64,000 nt of DNA from Mycobacterium numidiamassiliense (GTDB lineage: Bacteria; Actinomycetota; Actinomycetes; Mycobacteriales; Mycobacteriaceae), in contig NZ_FUEZ01000003.1 of the NCBI RefSeq assembly GCF_900157365.1, positions 806,001 to 870,000 on the forward strand, read 5' to 3'. The stretch's first letter is position 1. Each line of letters starts with the position of its first letter. A model generated the notes under the pieces. The model ran no database searches, had not been told where the DNA came from, and saw nothing but the letters and a program-made list of their open reading frames with translations. Position numbers and translations under genes: made by a program. Shown here piece after piece: positions 55,977 through 64,000 of the stretch.

Positions 55977-56849
55977 ATGACCCAGATTGCGTTCCTGGGA
56001 TTGGGCAACATGGGCGGCCCCATGTCGGCGAACCTGGTCACCGCCGGCCACAGCGTGCGCGGGTTCGACCCGGTGCCCGCCGCGGTGGCGGCCGCGGAGT
56101 CCAGCGGCATCGAGGTTTTCGACACGGCCCCCGATGCCGTCGCCAAGGCCGATGTGGTCATCACGATGCTGCCGAACGGCGACATCGTCAGACGCTGCTA
56201 CGCCGAGGTGTTGCCTGCCGCGATCGCGGGTGCGCTGTTCATCGACAGCTCGACGATCTCGGTCGACGACGCCCGCGAGGTGCACGCGCTGGCGCAGTCG
56301 CATGGTGTTTCGCAGCTGGACGCCCCGGTCTCCGGCGGGGTGAAGGGCGCGGTGGCAGGGACACTCGCGTTCATGGTCGGCGGCGACGACGACGCGGTGG
56401 AGCGCGCACGGCCGGTGCTAGAACCTATGGCGGGCAAGATCATTCACTGTGGCGCGGCGGGGGCCGGGCAAGCCGCCAAGGTGTGCAACAACATGGTGCT
56501 CGCGGTCCAGCAGATCGCGGTCGGTGAGGCGTTCGTGCTCGCCGAAAAACTCGGGCTGTCGGCGCAGTCGCTGTTCGACGTCATTACCGGGGCGACCGGC
56601 AATTGCTGGGCGGTACACACCAATTGCCCTGTGCCGGGCCCGGTTCCGACGTCGCCGGCCAACAACGACTTCAAGCCGGGCTTTGCGACCGCGCTGATGA
56701 ACAAGGACCTCGGCCTGGCGATGGATGCGGTGAACTCGACCGGCTCGTCCGCACCGCTGGGCACGCATGCCGCCGAGATCTACGCCAAGTTCGCCGCCGA
56801 GCACGGCGCCTTGGACTTCAGCGCGGTGATCGAGGCGCTGCGCGGCTGA
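55977..56849 (+). CDS. mmsB: 3-hydroxyisobutyrate dehydrogenase
   Basis: 290 aa beta-hydroxyacid dehydrogenase oxidising 3-hydroxyisobutyrate to methylmalonate semialdehyde. NAD motif FLGLGNMGGPM, substrate signature DAPVSGGVKGA, and the catalytic Lys in AAKVCNNM. ATG 55977 is preceded by AGAAAGGG 14 bases after the acyl-CoA dehydrogenase stop. The frame is open far upstream, inside that gene, but only as an out-of-frame shadow. Confidence 0.95.
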   Translation: MTQIAFLGLGNMGGPMSANLVTAGHSVRGFDPVPAAVAAAESSGIEVFDTAPDAVAKADVVITMLPNGDIVRRCYAEVLPAAIAGALFIDSSTISVDDAREVHALAQSHGVSQLDAPVSGGVKGAVAGTLAFMVGGDDDAVERARPVLEPMAGKIIHCGAAGAGQAAKVCNNMVLAVQQIAVGEAFVLAEKLGLSAQSLFDVITGATGNCWAVHTNCPVPGPVPTSPANNDFKPGFATALMNKDLGLAMDAVNSTGSSAPLGTHAAEIYAKFAAEHGALDFSAVIEALRG

Positions 56850-56902
56850 ACGGGGGCCGATGCAGTTGGCATCCGGAGCGTTTGCATATTTTGCCGGAGC
56901 CC

Positions 56903-57430
56903 TCAGAAGTCGCCGGCGTTGCGCCGCAAGGTGTCAATGGACGACACCAAGGCCCGCGCTTCGCCCGCGCCCATCCCGATATCGGCGAATACCTGCTCGT
57001 TGAGGGTCACGGTGGCGTCCTCGACGGTGGACCGGCCGAGGTCGGTGATCTGCACCAGCGTCGTACGTCCATCGGTGGGGTGCGGCACCCGCTGAACGAG
57101 GCCGTCGGCCTCCAGCCGCCGAATCGCGTGCGTGACGCTGGTGACGTGCACCTGCAGCCGGTCGGAGGCCTTGGTGATCGGCAACGCACCGCTGCGGCTG
57201 AACGCCAGCAGCCGCAGCAACTCGAAGCGGGAAAAACTCAAGTCGTAGGGGCGTAGCGCGGTCTCGACTCGGCCCAGCAGGATCTGATGTGCCCGCATCA
57301 CCGACGTCACCGCGACCATGCCCTGCGATACATCGCCCCACCCGGCACGCTCCCAATTGGTCCGCGCCGCGGCGATCGGGTCGGGTTTTCCAGAGGCAGC
57401 CACGCCCTTTTCATACCGCACCGGCGGCAC
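56903..57430 (-). CDS. MarR family transcriptional regulator
   Basis: 175 aa winged-helix protein. The DNA-binding core runs from SFSRFELLRLLAFSRSGAL through ITKASDRLQVHVTSVTHAI to RRLEADGLVQRVPHPTDGR, where the Asp-Gly-Arg sits in the wing. It starts seven bases after the HisC-like gene and is therefore the last gene of a five-gene minus-strand operon, which it may regulate in response to a pathway metabolite. Its end faces mmsB convergently. Confidence 0.88.
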   Translation of the reverse strand: MPPVRYEKGVAASGKPDPIAAARTNWERAGWGDVSQGMVAVTSVMRAHQILLGRVETALRPYDLSFSRFELLRLLAFSRSGALPITKASDRLQVHVTSVTHAIRRLEADGLVQRVPHPTDGRTTLVQITDLGRSTVEDATVTLNEQVFADIGMGAGEARALVSSIDTLRRNAGDF

Positions 57431-57437
57431 GAGTGGG

Positions 57438-58481
57438 TCAGCGGCGTGATTTTGCCACTGCCGCTATGACCGCTCGCGTCGACGCGCGGCTGCCGATCGT
57501 GATCCGCGCACCGCCGTCGGGGTAGTGGCGCACCTGCGGCCCAGTGTCGGCGAAGACCTCGCACCAGGGCCGACCGGCCGCCGGGAGATACACGAAATTC
57601 GCGTGCGAGTCCAAGGTGGCCACACCCATCACCCGCAGGCGCCGGCGCAGGTAGCTGCGCTCCCCCGTGATGTGCCGAATGCGTTGCTGGAGCTGATTTT
57701 CCGCGTCATACGAGGCGGCGACCGCCACCGCGCTGCTGTCGCTCATGCCGAACGGCAACTGCATGGTCCATATCCGCTCGGCCAGCTCCGGTGCCGCGAA
57801 CCCGTATCCGATGCGCAGCCCCGCCAGGCCATACGCCTTGGAGAAGGTCCGCACCACGACGACGTTCGGAAAACGGCGGATCAGCTCGGCGCCTTCGTTG
57901 CGATGCACGGGGGCGACGAACTCGATGTAGGCCTCGTCGAGCACGACGACGGTGTCGTGGGGCACCTGCGTGAGGAACCGCTCGACATCCGTGAGGGCCT
58001 CGAACGTACCCGTCGGGTTGTGCGGGCGGCACAGCACGACGACGCTCGCATCAGCGGCGGCCTCGGCCATCGCCGCGAAGTCGTGCCGGCCGAACGCGTC
58101 GAGCGGGACGGTGACCGGACTCAGCCTGGCCATCTCGGCGAAGATCGGGTAGCCGTCGAATGTGGGACGGCTCAGCACGATCCGTTCGCCGGGTCGCGTC
58201 AACGCATGCAGCACCTGCATCACGACGCCGGACGCCCCCAGGCCGAGCACGACCTGTTCCTCATCGACCCCGGCGCGGGCCGCCACCAGCCGTCGCAGCC
58301 TGCCGGGCAGAAACTCCGGATAGCGGTTGGCCGCGTCGATGGCTCGGATCAAGGCTGCCCGCACCCCCGGCAGCGGTGGGTAGGGGTTCTCATTGAGCGA
58401 CAAGGCGAAGGGATCGACTGCCTGCGGCAACGACCCGAGAACCTCGTCGGTGGCCGAACTGGCGTGCGCGACCTCGGTCAT
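57438..58481 (-). CDS. HisC-like PLP aminotransferase
   Basis: 347 aa class I/II aminotransferase. LNENPYPP (N-terminal arm), GLGASGVVMQ, CRPHNPTGTF, LDEAYIEF (Asp182) and PLP Lys215 in RTFSKAYGLAGLRIGY. Closest in style to histidinol-phosphate or aromatic aminotransferases, but there is no histidine gene nearby. Its ATG shares a base with the KAS III stop (TGATG), so both are made together. Likely transaminates an intermediate of the adjacent pathway (inference). Confidence 0.85.
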   Translation of the reverse strand: MTEVAHASSATDEVLGSLPQAVDPFALSLNENPYPPLPGVRAALIRAIDAANRYPEFLPGRLRRLVAARAGVDEEQVVLGLGASGVVMQVLHALTRPGERIVLSRPTFDGYPIFAEMARLSPVTVPLDAFGRHDFAAMAEAAADASVVVLCRPHNPTGTFEALTDVERFLTQVPHDTVVVLDEAYIEFVAPVHRNEGAELIRRFPNVVVVRTFSKAYGLAGLRIGYGFAAPELAERIWTMQLPFGMSDSSAVAVAASYDAENQLQQRIRHITGERSYLRRRLRVMGVATLDSHANFVYLPAAGRPWCEVFADTGPQVRHYPDGGARITIGSRASTRAVIAAVAKSRR

Positions 58482-59497
58482 CAGCCCCGTCCTCCCCAGC
58501 GGAATGCTGCCGCGCCGGCGAAATCACCGGCATGCGCGAAGGCCGCCATCATCACGACATCGCCGGTCTTGACCTGGCCCTCGCAGATCGCGCGGTCCAG
58601 GTTGATCGGGATACCGGCGCCGAACAGGTTGCCGCAGTCCTCATAGGTGTCGCGATGGCGTTCCTGCGGAACGTCGAGCGCCTCGCGCCAGTTGCGCAGG
58701 AACACCCGGTTCGGCTGATTGGTGACCAGCAGGTCAATGTCCTTGGAGGCCAAGCCGATCCGGTCGCAGACCGCGAGTGCCACTTCGGGCACCTGGCGGT
58801 TGCCCCGGGCCAGCACCTTGGCGATCTTGGTCTCGGTGAAGCCGATGGAGCCCTCCCCGGGCCCGGGCTGCCACCACTTGCGGGGTGGGTCGACGGCCAG
58901 CGTCATGTCGCCCGCGTATTCGCCGTAGGTGCGGCATTCGATATCGAGCACCGGTGATCGGTCTGCGAGCGTGACCAGGCCCACGGCGGCGCCGTCGCCG
59001 GGGATCGCGGCCTGCGCCTTGCGGCGTACTCCCGGTTGATCGAAGATCTGGCCCGCGGCGTTCTGCGCGATCGCGATCAGCGCGGTGCTTCCCTCACCCG
59101 AGGTCAGTAGTTTACGAGCGACGTTGAGCGCCAGCACAAATGCCGCACATCCGCCGTTGTGCAGGTCCAGCACCCAGGACGGGCGCATGCCCAAGCGGTG
59201 GGCGATGCTGCCGCCACCGCCGTAGAACGGCATGTCCGGCATCTGGGCGTGGGTGATCAACACGTCCACGTTTTCGACGGCCTCGCGGCCATGCCGTTCG
59301 ATCAGCCCCTGCGCGGCCCGCTCGACCATGTCGGTCGCGGTTTCGTCGGGCCCGACATGGTGGCGGAACTTGGGCGCGCGGAACATCAGGTTGTCCCGCA
59401 GCTCGTCGGATCCGGCGGAGTCTGCGTAATACTCCGCGCCGATCGGCTCGCCGGGAAGGTAGGTCGACACGTCGACCAGACTGATTTGGCTCAGCAT
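58481..59497 (-). CDS. KAS III (FabH)-like ketoacyl synthase with altered triad
   Basis: 338 aa thiolase fold. The nucleophile is Cys117 in LHNGGCAAFVLAL; Asn290 in EDCGNLFGAGIPI fills the FabH Asn position. The expected His is replaced by Asn260 (VTNQPNRVF, where FabH has HQAN). Decarboxylative condensation normally needs that His, so this protein may transfer acyl groups or use non-malonyl partners. Starts four bases after the SRPBCC gene stop. No acyl carrier protein gene is seen in the window. Confidence 0.83.
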   Translation of the reverse strand: MLSQISLVDVSTYLPGEPIGAEYYADSAGSDELRDNLMFRAPKFRHHVGPDETATDMVERAAQGLIERHGREAVENVDVLITHAQMPDMPFYGGGGSIAHRLGMRPSWVLDLHNGGCAAFVLALNVARKLLTSGEGSTALIAIAQNAAGQIFDQPGVRRKAQAAIPGDGAAVGLVTLADRSPVLDIECRTYGEYAGDMTLAVDPPRKWWQPGPGEGSIGFTETKIAKVLARGNRQVPEVALAVCDRIGLASKDIDLLVTNQPNRVFLRNWREALDVPQERHRDTYEDCGNLFGAGIPINLDRAICEGQVKTGDVVMMAAFAHAGDFAGAAAFRWGGRG

Positions 59498-59501
59498 GAC
59501 G

Positions 59502-60167
59502 TCACTTCATCCAATCCGGCTTGACGGGCAGGCCGTTGCGATGCCGGTATTCGGCGATCGTCTTGAGGTTGTTGAGCTCCAGCGCATGACCGGCGCCGAA
59601 GAGGTCCCAGAAGTCGCCGACCCACCCGGTGCGCTCCGCCGGTCCGGCCTCCGGGTACGGGTTCTGGTCGTAGAACGGATGACGGCAATTAGTCCACAGC
59701 ACAACAGAACCCGGCTTGTTCAACATCACCTGCGCGTCGAGGACCCGCATCAGATAGATCATCCACAGGTGCTTGCCCTGGTCCCAGGCGCAGTGGTAAT
59801 CGATGGTACGAGCCTCGGCGTTGGCGACCGTGCGGGTGTAGATCTCGGTGTCGAGAAGCAGCCGGTCGTAGGCCAGCCAGAGCCCGGGCTCGTCGGTGGG
59901 CGTGAAGCCGCGCAGCGTGTAGGTCCACTCCTCGAGGCTTCGGGTGTCGGCTAGATATTCGAACAATTCGTCCGGCGGGCAGTCCACGTAATCGTTGACC
60001 GTGCAGTAATTTCCGTAGACTTCGTCGTGCGGGTACACCGACCGCATCTTCGCCATGAACATCGGCGCGGTCTCTTCCAGTGGCGCGGTCTCGATACGCA
60101 CCACTCCATCGATCGGCTTGGTGGTGCCGGTATGGCCGTGGATATCGTCAAGCGCTGGCAGCGACAT
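59502..60167 (-). CDS. SRPBCC (START-like) domain protein
   Basis: 221 aa from ATG 60167. The region VNDYVDCPPDELFEYLADTR then SLEEWTYTLRGF is the start of the START/SRPBCC fold, a helix-grip with a deep cavity; polyketide aromatase/cyclases share this fold. It overlaps the ThDP enzyme by 20 bases and is followed by the KAS III-like gene, suggesting it binds or cyclises an intermediate. An in-frame ATG at 60215 would overlap the upstream gene even more. Confidence 0.75.
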   Translation of the reverse strand: MSLPALDDIHGHTGTTKPIDGVVRIETAPLEETAPMFMAKMRSVYPHDEVYGNYCTVNDYVDCPPDELFEYLADTRSLEEWTYTLRGFTPTDEPGLWLAYDRLLLDTEIYTRTVANAEARTIDYHCAWDQGKHLWMIYLMRVLDAQVMLNKPGSVVLWTNCRHPFYDQNPYPEAGPAERTGWVGDFWDLFGAGHALELNNLKTIAEYRHRNGLPVKPDWMK

Positions 60168-61890
60168 GGTAGTGGTTCTCCTCCGAGGTTGTGATCTCTT
60201 GATTGACGGCTTCATGTGTTGACAGAATGCTCAAAAATGGTGCAAATGGCGGGATTTCGTCGGCATCACACTCGATACTGAGCACCGACGGACCCTCGAC
60301 TTCCAGCGACGCGCGCAAAGCGGCGGCCAGGCCGCCGGCGTCGGTGACGTCGACGGATTCCAGCCCGGGAAACATCGCCGCCAGGCCGGCGCCGAGCCGG
60401 CTCGGCGCAAAGCGGTTGTAGCTGTATCGATCGTCGTAGTACAACTGCTCGCGGGTCACACACATGGCGTGGGCGTTGTTATTGAACAGCACGAACGTCA
60501 CCGGGAGCCGGTACTGCACGGCGGTGTGAACTTCCATGCCGTGCATGAAGAACGCGCCGTCGCCGGCGATTACCACGACGCGCCGACGCGGTCCACGGTC
60601 CTTGGCGCGGGCGAACGCCATTCCGATGCCGGCGCCGAAGCTGTACCCCATGCCACCCATCCCGAGCGCGACCAGGAAACGGCCCCCGCGCCGCACCGGC
60701 AGCTGATGGATCGCTGCCGCGCCGGTATTGCCGGCGTCGACGACGACGTCGACGCCGGGAGGCAGTATCGCGTCGAGCGCCGTGATGGCGTCGCGATAGC
60801 GCACGCCCGGCCCGGTGAACGCCGGTGGCTTCAGCGGGGTTTGCGCGAGCGAGTCGGGCACCGTGATGCCGGTCGGGAGCGGATGCGCGGTCAGCGCACT
60901 GGTCAGCATGCGCAGCGACGCCCGAAGATCCTCGGTGTGCACGTGCGTGCAGGCGAGATACGGCGGCGCGGACCCGATCGAGATCGTCTGCACCGCGGCC
61001 AGCGCATCATCGAGGCCGCCGCGCGCGGTGACCGCTAGTCGCGTGCCCACCACCAGGCAGACCGCGCTGTCCGCCACCGCGTCCACCACACTCGGGTGAC
61101 CCATGATGCCGGTGACCCCGAGCGACGACGACGAGCCGAAACCCGGTGTGCCGGCAGCATCCTTGGCGTCGGGCACACATGCCACCCGCGCGCGCAGGAC
61201 CGCACGCAGCGACGCCAGCTCGGCGCGCGCATCGTCGCGGGCCACCTGCTCGCCCGCGATGATCGTCACCGGGCCCACGGCTCGTTGCAGCGCACGGGCT
61301 ATCGGATGCGGATTGCCGACGAATCGCTTACGTTCGATACCGTCCGTACAGCCGTCGGTGGTCAGCTCGGACTGCTGAATGTCCTTGGGCAGCAACAATA
61401 CCGCGGGGCCGCCGGCCTGGGCCGCCGCGATCGCATCGGCCAATGCCGAGACGATGTCGGCGGGGTTCAGCACCCGACGGCAGAACACCGACACTTCCGC
61501 GAACAGCGCCTCGGCGTTCAGTGAGCCATTGCGGCCGCTGGTGTCCTGAAAGCTGCCGCGGCCATCCATCGTGGTGGCTGGCTGGCCCACCAGGGCCAGC
61601 ACCGGCACCCGGCTGGTGAACGACTCCCCCAGGCCGGGAACAAGATTCAGGGCGCCGCCACCCGATGTCGCCGCGACCACTCCCAGGCCGGCTCCACCGC
61701 GGCTGTACCCGTCGGCCATGGTGGCGGCGGAGAATTCGTGCTTGGCCAATACGGCGGTGATGTCCGACCGGAAATATGCGGCATCGTAAATGTCCTCGAT
61801 GTTGGCACCGTCGACGCCGAATATGTGGTCGACTCCCACCGCTGCGAGGTGCCCGACGATATGGTCGACCACCCGGTGCTTCCCAGGCAT
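60148..61890 (-). CDS. thiamine diphosphate-dependent enzyme (acetolactate synthase-like)
   Basis: 580 aa with the three ThDP-enzyme domains. PYR domain with the cofactor-activating Glu52 (AKHEFSAATMADGYSR), a central NAD/FAD-like domain, and the PP domain with the ThDP-Mg motif AGDGAFFMHG ... FNNN. Such enzymes decarboxylate 2-oxo acids and form acyloins or 2-hydroxy-2-oxo acids. It lacks nearby ilvN, so a role in valine synthesis is unlikely. ATG 61890 has AGGTGAG just upstream; 61944 is a weaker start. First gene of the five-gene operon. Confidence 0.85.
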   Translation of the reverse strand: MPGKHRVVDHIVGHLAAVGVDHIFGVDGANIEDIYDAAYFRSDITAVLAKHEFSAATMADGYSRGGAGLGVVAATSGGGALNLVPGLGESFTSRVPVLALVGQPATTMDGRGSFQDTSGRNGSLNAEALFAEVSVFCRRVLNPADIVSALADAIAAAQAGGPAVLLLPKDIQQSELTTDGCTDGIERKRFVGNPHPIARALQRAVGPVTIIAGEQVARDDARAELASLRAVLRARVACVPDAKDAAGTPGFGSSSSLGVTGIMGHPSVVDAVADSAVCLVVGTRLAVTARGGLDDALAAVQTISIGSAPPYLACTHVHTEDLRASLRMLTSALTAHPLPTGITVPDSLAQTPLKPPAFTGPGVRYRDAITALDAILPPGVDVVVDAGNTGAAAIHQLPVRRGGRFLVALGMGGMGYSFGAGIGMAFARAKDRGPRRRVVVIAGDGAFFMHGMEVHTAVQYRLPVTFVLFNNNAHAMCVTREQLYYDDRYSYNRFAPSRLGAGLAAMFPGLESVDVTDAGGLAAALRASLEVEGPSVLSIECDADEIPPFAPFLSILSTHEAVNQEITTSEENHYHVAASA

Positions 61891-61961
61891 GTACTCACCT
61901 AATTCTGTTTGCCAGCTCACCCCGCAAGAGGATGTGTCCCCCACCTCGGGCCGTAACAGAG

Positions 61962-62039
61962 CCGATCGGTCGCAATATCAGGTACACGGACGGCAACCGC
62001 GTTGGGTTCACCGAAGCCAAATCGCCGATCGGGTGAACC
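61962..62039. promoter_or_regulatory. repeated palindrome and inverted repeat in the divergent control region
   Basis: The 8-bp palindrome CCGATCGG occurs at 61962-61969 and again at 62025-62032, exactly 63 bases apart (six helical turns). An inverted repeat GGTTCACC (62005-62012) / GGTGAACC (62032-62039) lies next to the second copy, just before the monooxygenase start. This 166-base gap separates the two divergent arms of the cluster and is a likely binding region for the MarR protein. Confidence 0.45.
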
Positions 62040-62056
62040 ACACGCGGGGATGAATC

Positions 62057-63319
62057 GTGTTACCGGCTGGACCCGTGCACAGAAAGTCACCGCCTGAATT
62101 GAGCGATTTCCAGCCCGTTGTCGGCACCCTGCCCGTCCGCCCCGACGTTGCGATCATCGGGGCGGGTCCGTCGGGCCTGTCTGTGGCGCGCGAGCTCGAA
62201 CACGGCCACCGGATCCCGACTCTTGTCATCGACCGGGCCGAGGTACCCGCGGTTGCGTGGCGGACTCGCTACGACGATTTCCGCCTGAACACGAGCGGCT
62301 TCTTGTCGCATCTCCCCGGACAACGGATTCCACTGGGCGCCGGCCGCTGGCCCACCAAGGAAGACATGGTCCGCTACTTCGACAGCTACGTGCGGCGACA
62401 GAACATCACGCTGCGGCTTGGCTGCGAGGTCAACCGCGTCGACCGTACCGGGGACGGGTGGCGCCTGGACACGTCGTCGGGCGAAGTCAGGGCACGGGCC
62501 ATCGTTCTGGCGACCGGGAGGTATGCCACGCCCACGATCCCTGCCTGGCCGGGCGTGGATCACTTCACCGGGGAGCTGGTCCACTCCGGCGACTTCAGCA
62601 ATGCCTGGCCCTTCCGGGGCCGCGACGTCCTGGTGGTCGGCGCGGGCAACTCGGCCGCCGACATCGCGGTGGCGCTGGCCGACAACGGCGCGCGCAAGGT
62701 CTGGCTGGCGGTCCGCACGCCGCCGCACCTGGTTCGGCGAGCGATGGGCGGGTTCCCGTCGGACATATTTCTGGAGATGTTCGCGCGGGTCCCGGCGCGC
62801 GCCGTCGATCCGGTCATCGCGCGCCTCAACAGGTTGCTCTGGGGTGACCTGTCGGGCTACGGCTTTGACCGGCCGCCACTGGGCTTGAAGGCGTCGGTGG
62901 AACAGCGCGGCCGCATCCCCACTCTGGCCGACGAGCTGGTCGACGCCGTGCGGGCCGGGCGCATCGAGGTGGTCGCCGCGGTGGAAGCCGTCGACTCCAA
63001 CCACGTGATCCTCGCCGACGGCGCGTCCGTCACACCCGATGCGATCATCGCCGCTACCGGATTCAGCACGGACCTCGACGGCCTGGTAGGCCACCTGGGA
63101 GTGCTTGATCAGCAGGGCAATCCACGCGGTGGCTTCGCTTCGCAGGTCGCCGACGGGATGTTTGCGCTCGGGTACGGCATCCCGCCCAATGGCCCGCTGC
63201 GAGCAATCCGGCTGCACGCCAAGCCGTTAGCGCGCGAGGTCGCGGCCTACCTGGAGGCCGCCTCGGTCACCGGTCACGCAGCCGTGGTGGCCCACATCGG
63301 CGAGAAGGCATCCGGTTAA
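62057..63319 (+). CDS. flavin-containing monooxygenase-like protein
   Basis: 420 aa. FAD motif VAIIGAGPSGLSVARELE (residues 31-48), an FMO/Baeyer-Villiger-like fingerprint FTGELVHSGDFS, NADPH motif VLVVGAGNSAADIA, and ATGF near the C-terminus. Could N- or S-oxygenate, or insert oxygen into a ketone. The GTG start follows GGGGAT at proper distance. Divergent from the ThDP operon and 31 bases upstream of the FAD oxidase. Confidence 0.85.
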   Translation: MLPAGPVHRKSPPELSDFQPVVGTLPVRPDVAIIGAGPSGLSVARELEHGHRIPTLVIDRAEVPAVAWRTRYDDFRLNTSGFLSHLPGQRIPLGAGRWPTKEDMVRYFDSYVRRQNITLRLGCEVNRVDRTGDGWRLDTSSGEVRARAIVLATGRYATPTIPAWPGVDHFTGELVHSGDFSNAWPFRGRDVLVVGAGNSAADIAVALADNGARKVWLAVRTPPHLVRRAMGGFPSDIFLEMFARVPARAVDPVIARLNRLLWGDLSGYGFDRPPLGLKASVEQRGRIPTLADELVDAVRAGRIEVVAAVEAVDSNHVILADGASVTPDAIIAATGFSTDLDGLVGHLGVLDQQGNPRGGFASQVADGMFALGYGIPPNGPLRAIRLHAKPLAREVAAYLEAASVTGHAAVVAHIGEKASG

Positions 63320-63350
63320 GCACCGACGCAACGAAAGTCTGGGGAGATCA

Positions 63351-64000
63351 ATGGTTTTACTGCCAACCGAACGGATCTTCGTCCGCGGTGCGGACGGATA
63401 CGAAGCGGCCCGCCGCAGCACAGTGTGGAACGGCCTTGTGCCGCAACGCTTTCCCGATACGATCATGCAAGCCGTCGACACCGCCGAGATTGTCGCGGCC
63501 ATCGGCTATGCGCGGGACAACGGCCATCATGTCGGGGTGTGTTCAGGCGGGCGCAGTTGGACGGCCAGTCATCTGCGCGACGGTGGACTGCTGCTCGACG
63601 TCGGCCGCCTCGATCACTGCGAGGTGGACACGGATCGGATGATCGCGCACGTCGGTCCGGGCAAGTGTGCCAGCGATTTCGCGCTCGAGCTGGACGCACA
63701 AGGGCTCTTCTTCCCGGCCGGCCACTGCGAAGGGATTCGACTCGGCGGCTATCTACTGCAAGGCGGCTACGGCTGGAACAGCAACGCGGTCGGACCGGCA
63801 TGTGAGAGCGTGCTCGGGCTGGACGTCGTCACCGCCGACGGTGAACGCGTCTACTGCGACGCCGACAACCACCCCGATCTGTACTGGGCAGCGCGTGGCT
63901 CGGGACCGGGGTTCTTCGGCGTGGTCACGTCGTTCACCGTGCGAATTTACCAGCGCCCCAGGGCGTTGGGCATGTGCCTGTACATGTACCCGATCGAGGT
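63351..64000 (+). CDS. FAD-linked oxidase (berberine-bridge-like), partial
   Basis: The first 216 codons; the 3' end is outside the window. PCMH-type FAD fold: GVCSGGRSWTASHLRDGG holds the position that in bicovalent flavoenzymes is SGGHS; here His is Arg, so the histidyl-FAD link is lost. HCEGIRLGGYLLQGGYGWN keeps the Cys used for the second link, and YWAARGSGPGFFGVVTSF is standard. ATG 63351 is preceded by GGGGAGATCA. Likely oxidises an alcohol or forms a C-C or C=N bond on the cluster product (inference). Confidence 0.85.
   Translation, partial: MVLLPTERIFVRGADGYEAARRSTVWNGLVPQRFPDTIMQAVDTAEIVAAIGYARDNGHHVGVCSGGRSWTASHLRDGGLLLDVGRLDHCEVDTDRMIAHVGPGKCASDFALELDAQGLFFPAGHCEGIRLGGYLLQGGYGWNSNAVGPACESVLGLDVVTADGERVYCDADNHPDLYWAARGSGPGFFGVVTSFTVRIYQRPRALGMCLYMYPIE

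Overview
The window is chromosomal DNA of a Mycobacterium, most likely a non-tuberculous species. The evidence is high GC, frequent GTG/TTG starts, and gene order from about position 330 to 43150 that follows the M. tuberculosis block alr - gadB - nnrD - glmS - glmM - rpsI/rplM - ESX-4 - cutinases - truA/rplQ/rpoA/rpsD/rpsK/rpsM/rpmJ/infA - rmlB/rmlC (H37Rv numbering about Rv3423c-Rv3465, from memory). Species cannot be fixed from the sequence alone. No rRNA, tRNA, CRISPR array or intact insertion sequence was seen.

Layout. (1) 1-12115: cell-wall and housekeeping genes: partial alpha/beta hydrolase, alr, gadB, nnrD, a SAM methyltransferase, an S9 peptidase, two membrane proteins (rhomboid-like and DUF4436), glmS, and a hydrolase-fold protein lacking its nucleophile. 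(2) 12119-14866: an inserted-looking block of a small methyltransferase with a divergent LysR regulator, plus an F420-type (LLM) oxidoreductase. (3) 14872-16638: an ESX-linked small helical protein and its Pro-rich partner, which is frameshifted in a GC homopolymer region. (4) 16684-19116: glmM, rpsI, rplM. (5) 19326-19939: remnant of a toxin-antitoxin pair. (6) 20043-29902: the ESX-4 type VII secretion locus (esxT, esxU, Rv3446c-like, eccC4, eccD4, mycP4, eccB4), with a one-base frameshift in eccB4. (7) 30023-31710: two cutinase-like genes, the second interrupted by an in-frame TGA. (8) 31707-36279: infA-to-truA translation and RNA polymerase operon. (9) 36534-39736: a receiver domain fused to a thioredoxin-reductase-like flavoprotein, followed by a cNMP-domain histidine kinase. 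(10) 39765-43657: two tandem LLM oxidoreductases, rmlB, rmlC and an LpqH-like lipoprotein. (11) 43764-47346: three tandem acyltransferase-3 paralogues. (12) 47230-50357 (minus): ECF sigma factor, membrane Rieske protein, cupredoxin lipoprotein, Tat metallophosphoesterase and a small membrane protein. (13) 50402-53132: flavoprotein and GGDEF protein. (14) 53255-56849: valine catabolism genes mmsA - acyl-CoA dehydrogenase - mmsB. (15) 56903-64000: a tightly packed minus-strand operon (ThDP enzyme, SRPBCC protein, KAS III-like, HisC-like aminotransferase, MarR) divergent from a flavin monooxygenase and a BBE-type FAD oxidase. This looks like an uncharacterised small-molecule pathway.

The two strongest candidates for undescribed systems are the ECF sigma/Rieske/cupredoxin module (a possible redox-gated anti-sigma switch) and the gene cluster at the right end. 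The receiver-TrxR/cNMP-kinase pair is a third. Several genes are broken by single-base events (Rv3439c-like, toxin remnant, eccB4, cut4). Each may be real decay or a sequencing error, and the homopolymer region around 15490-15560 is especially suspect.
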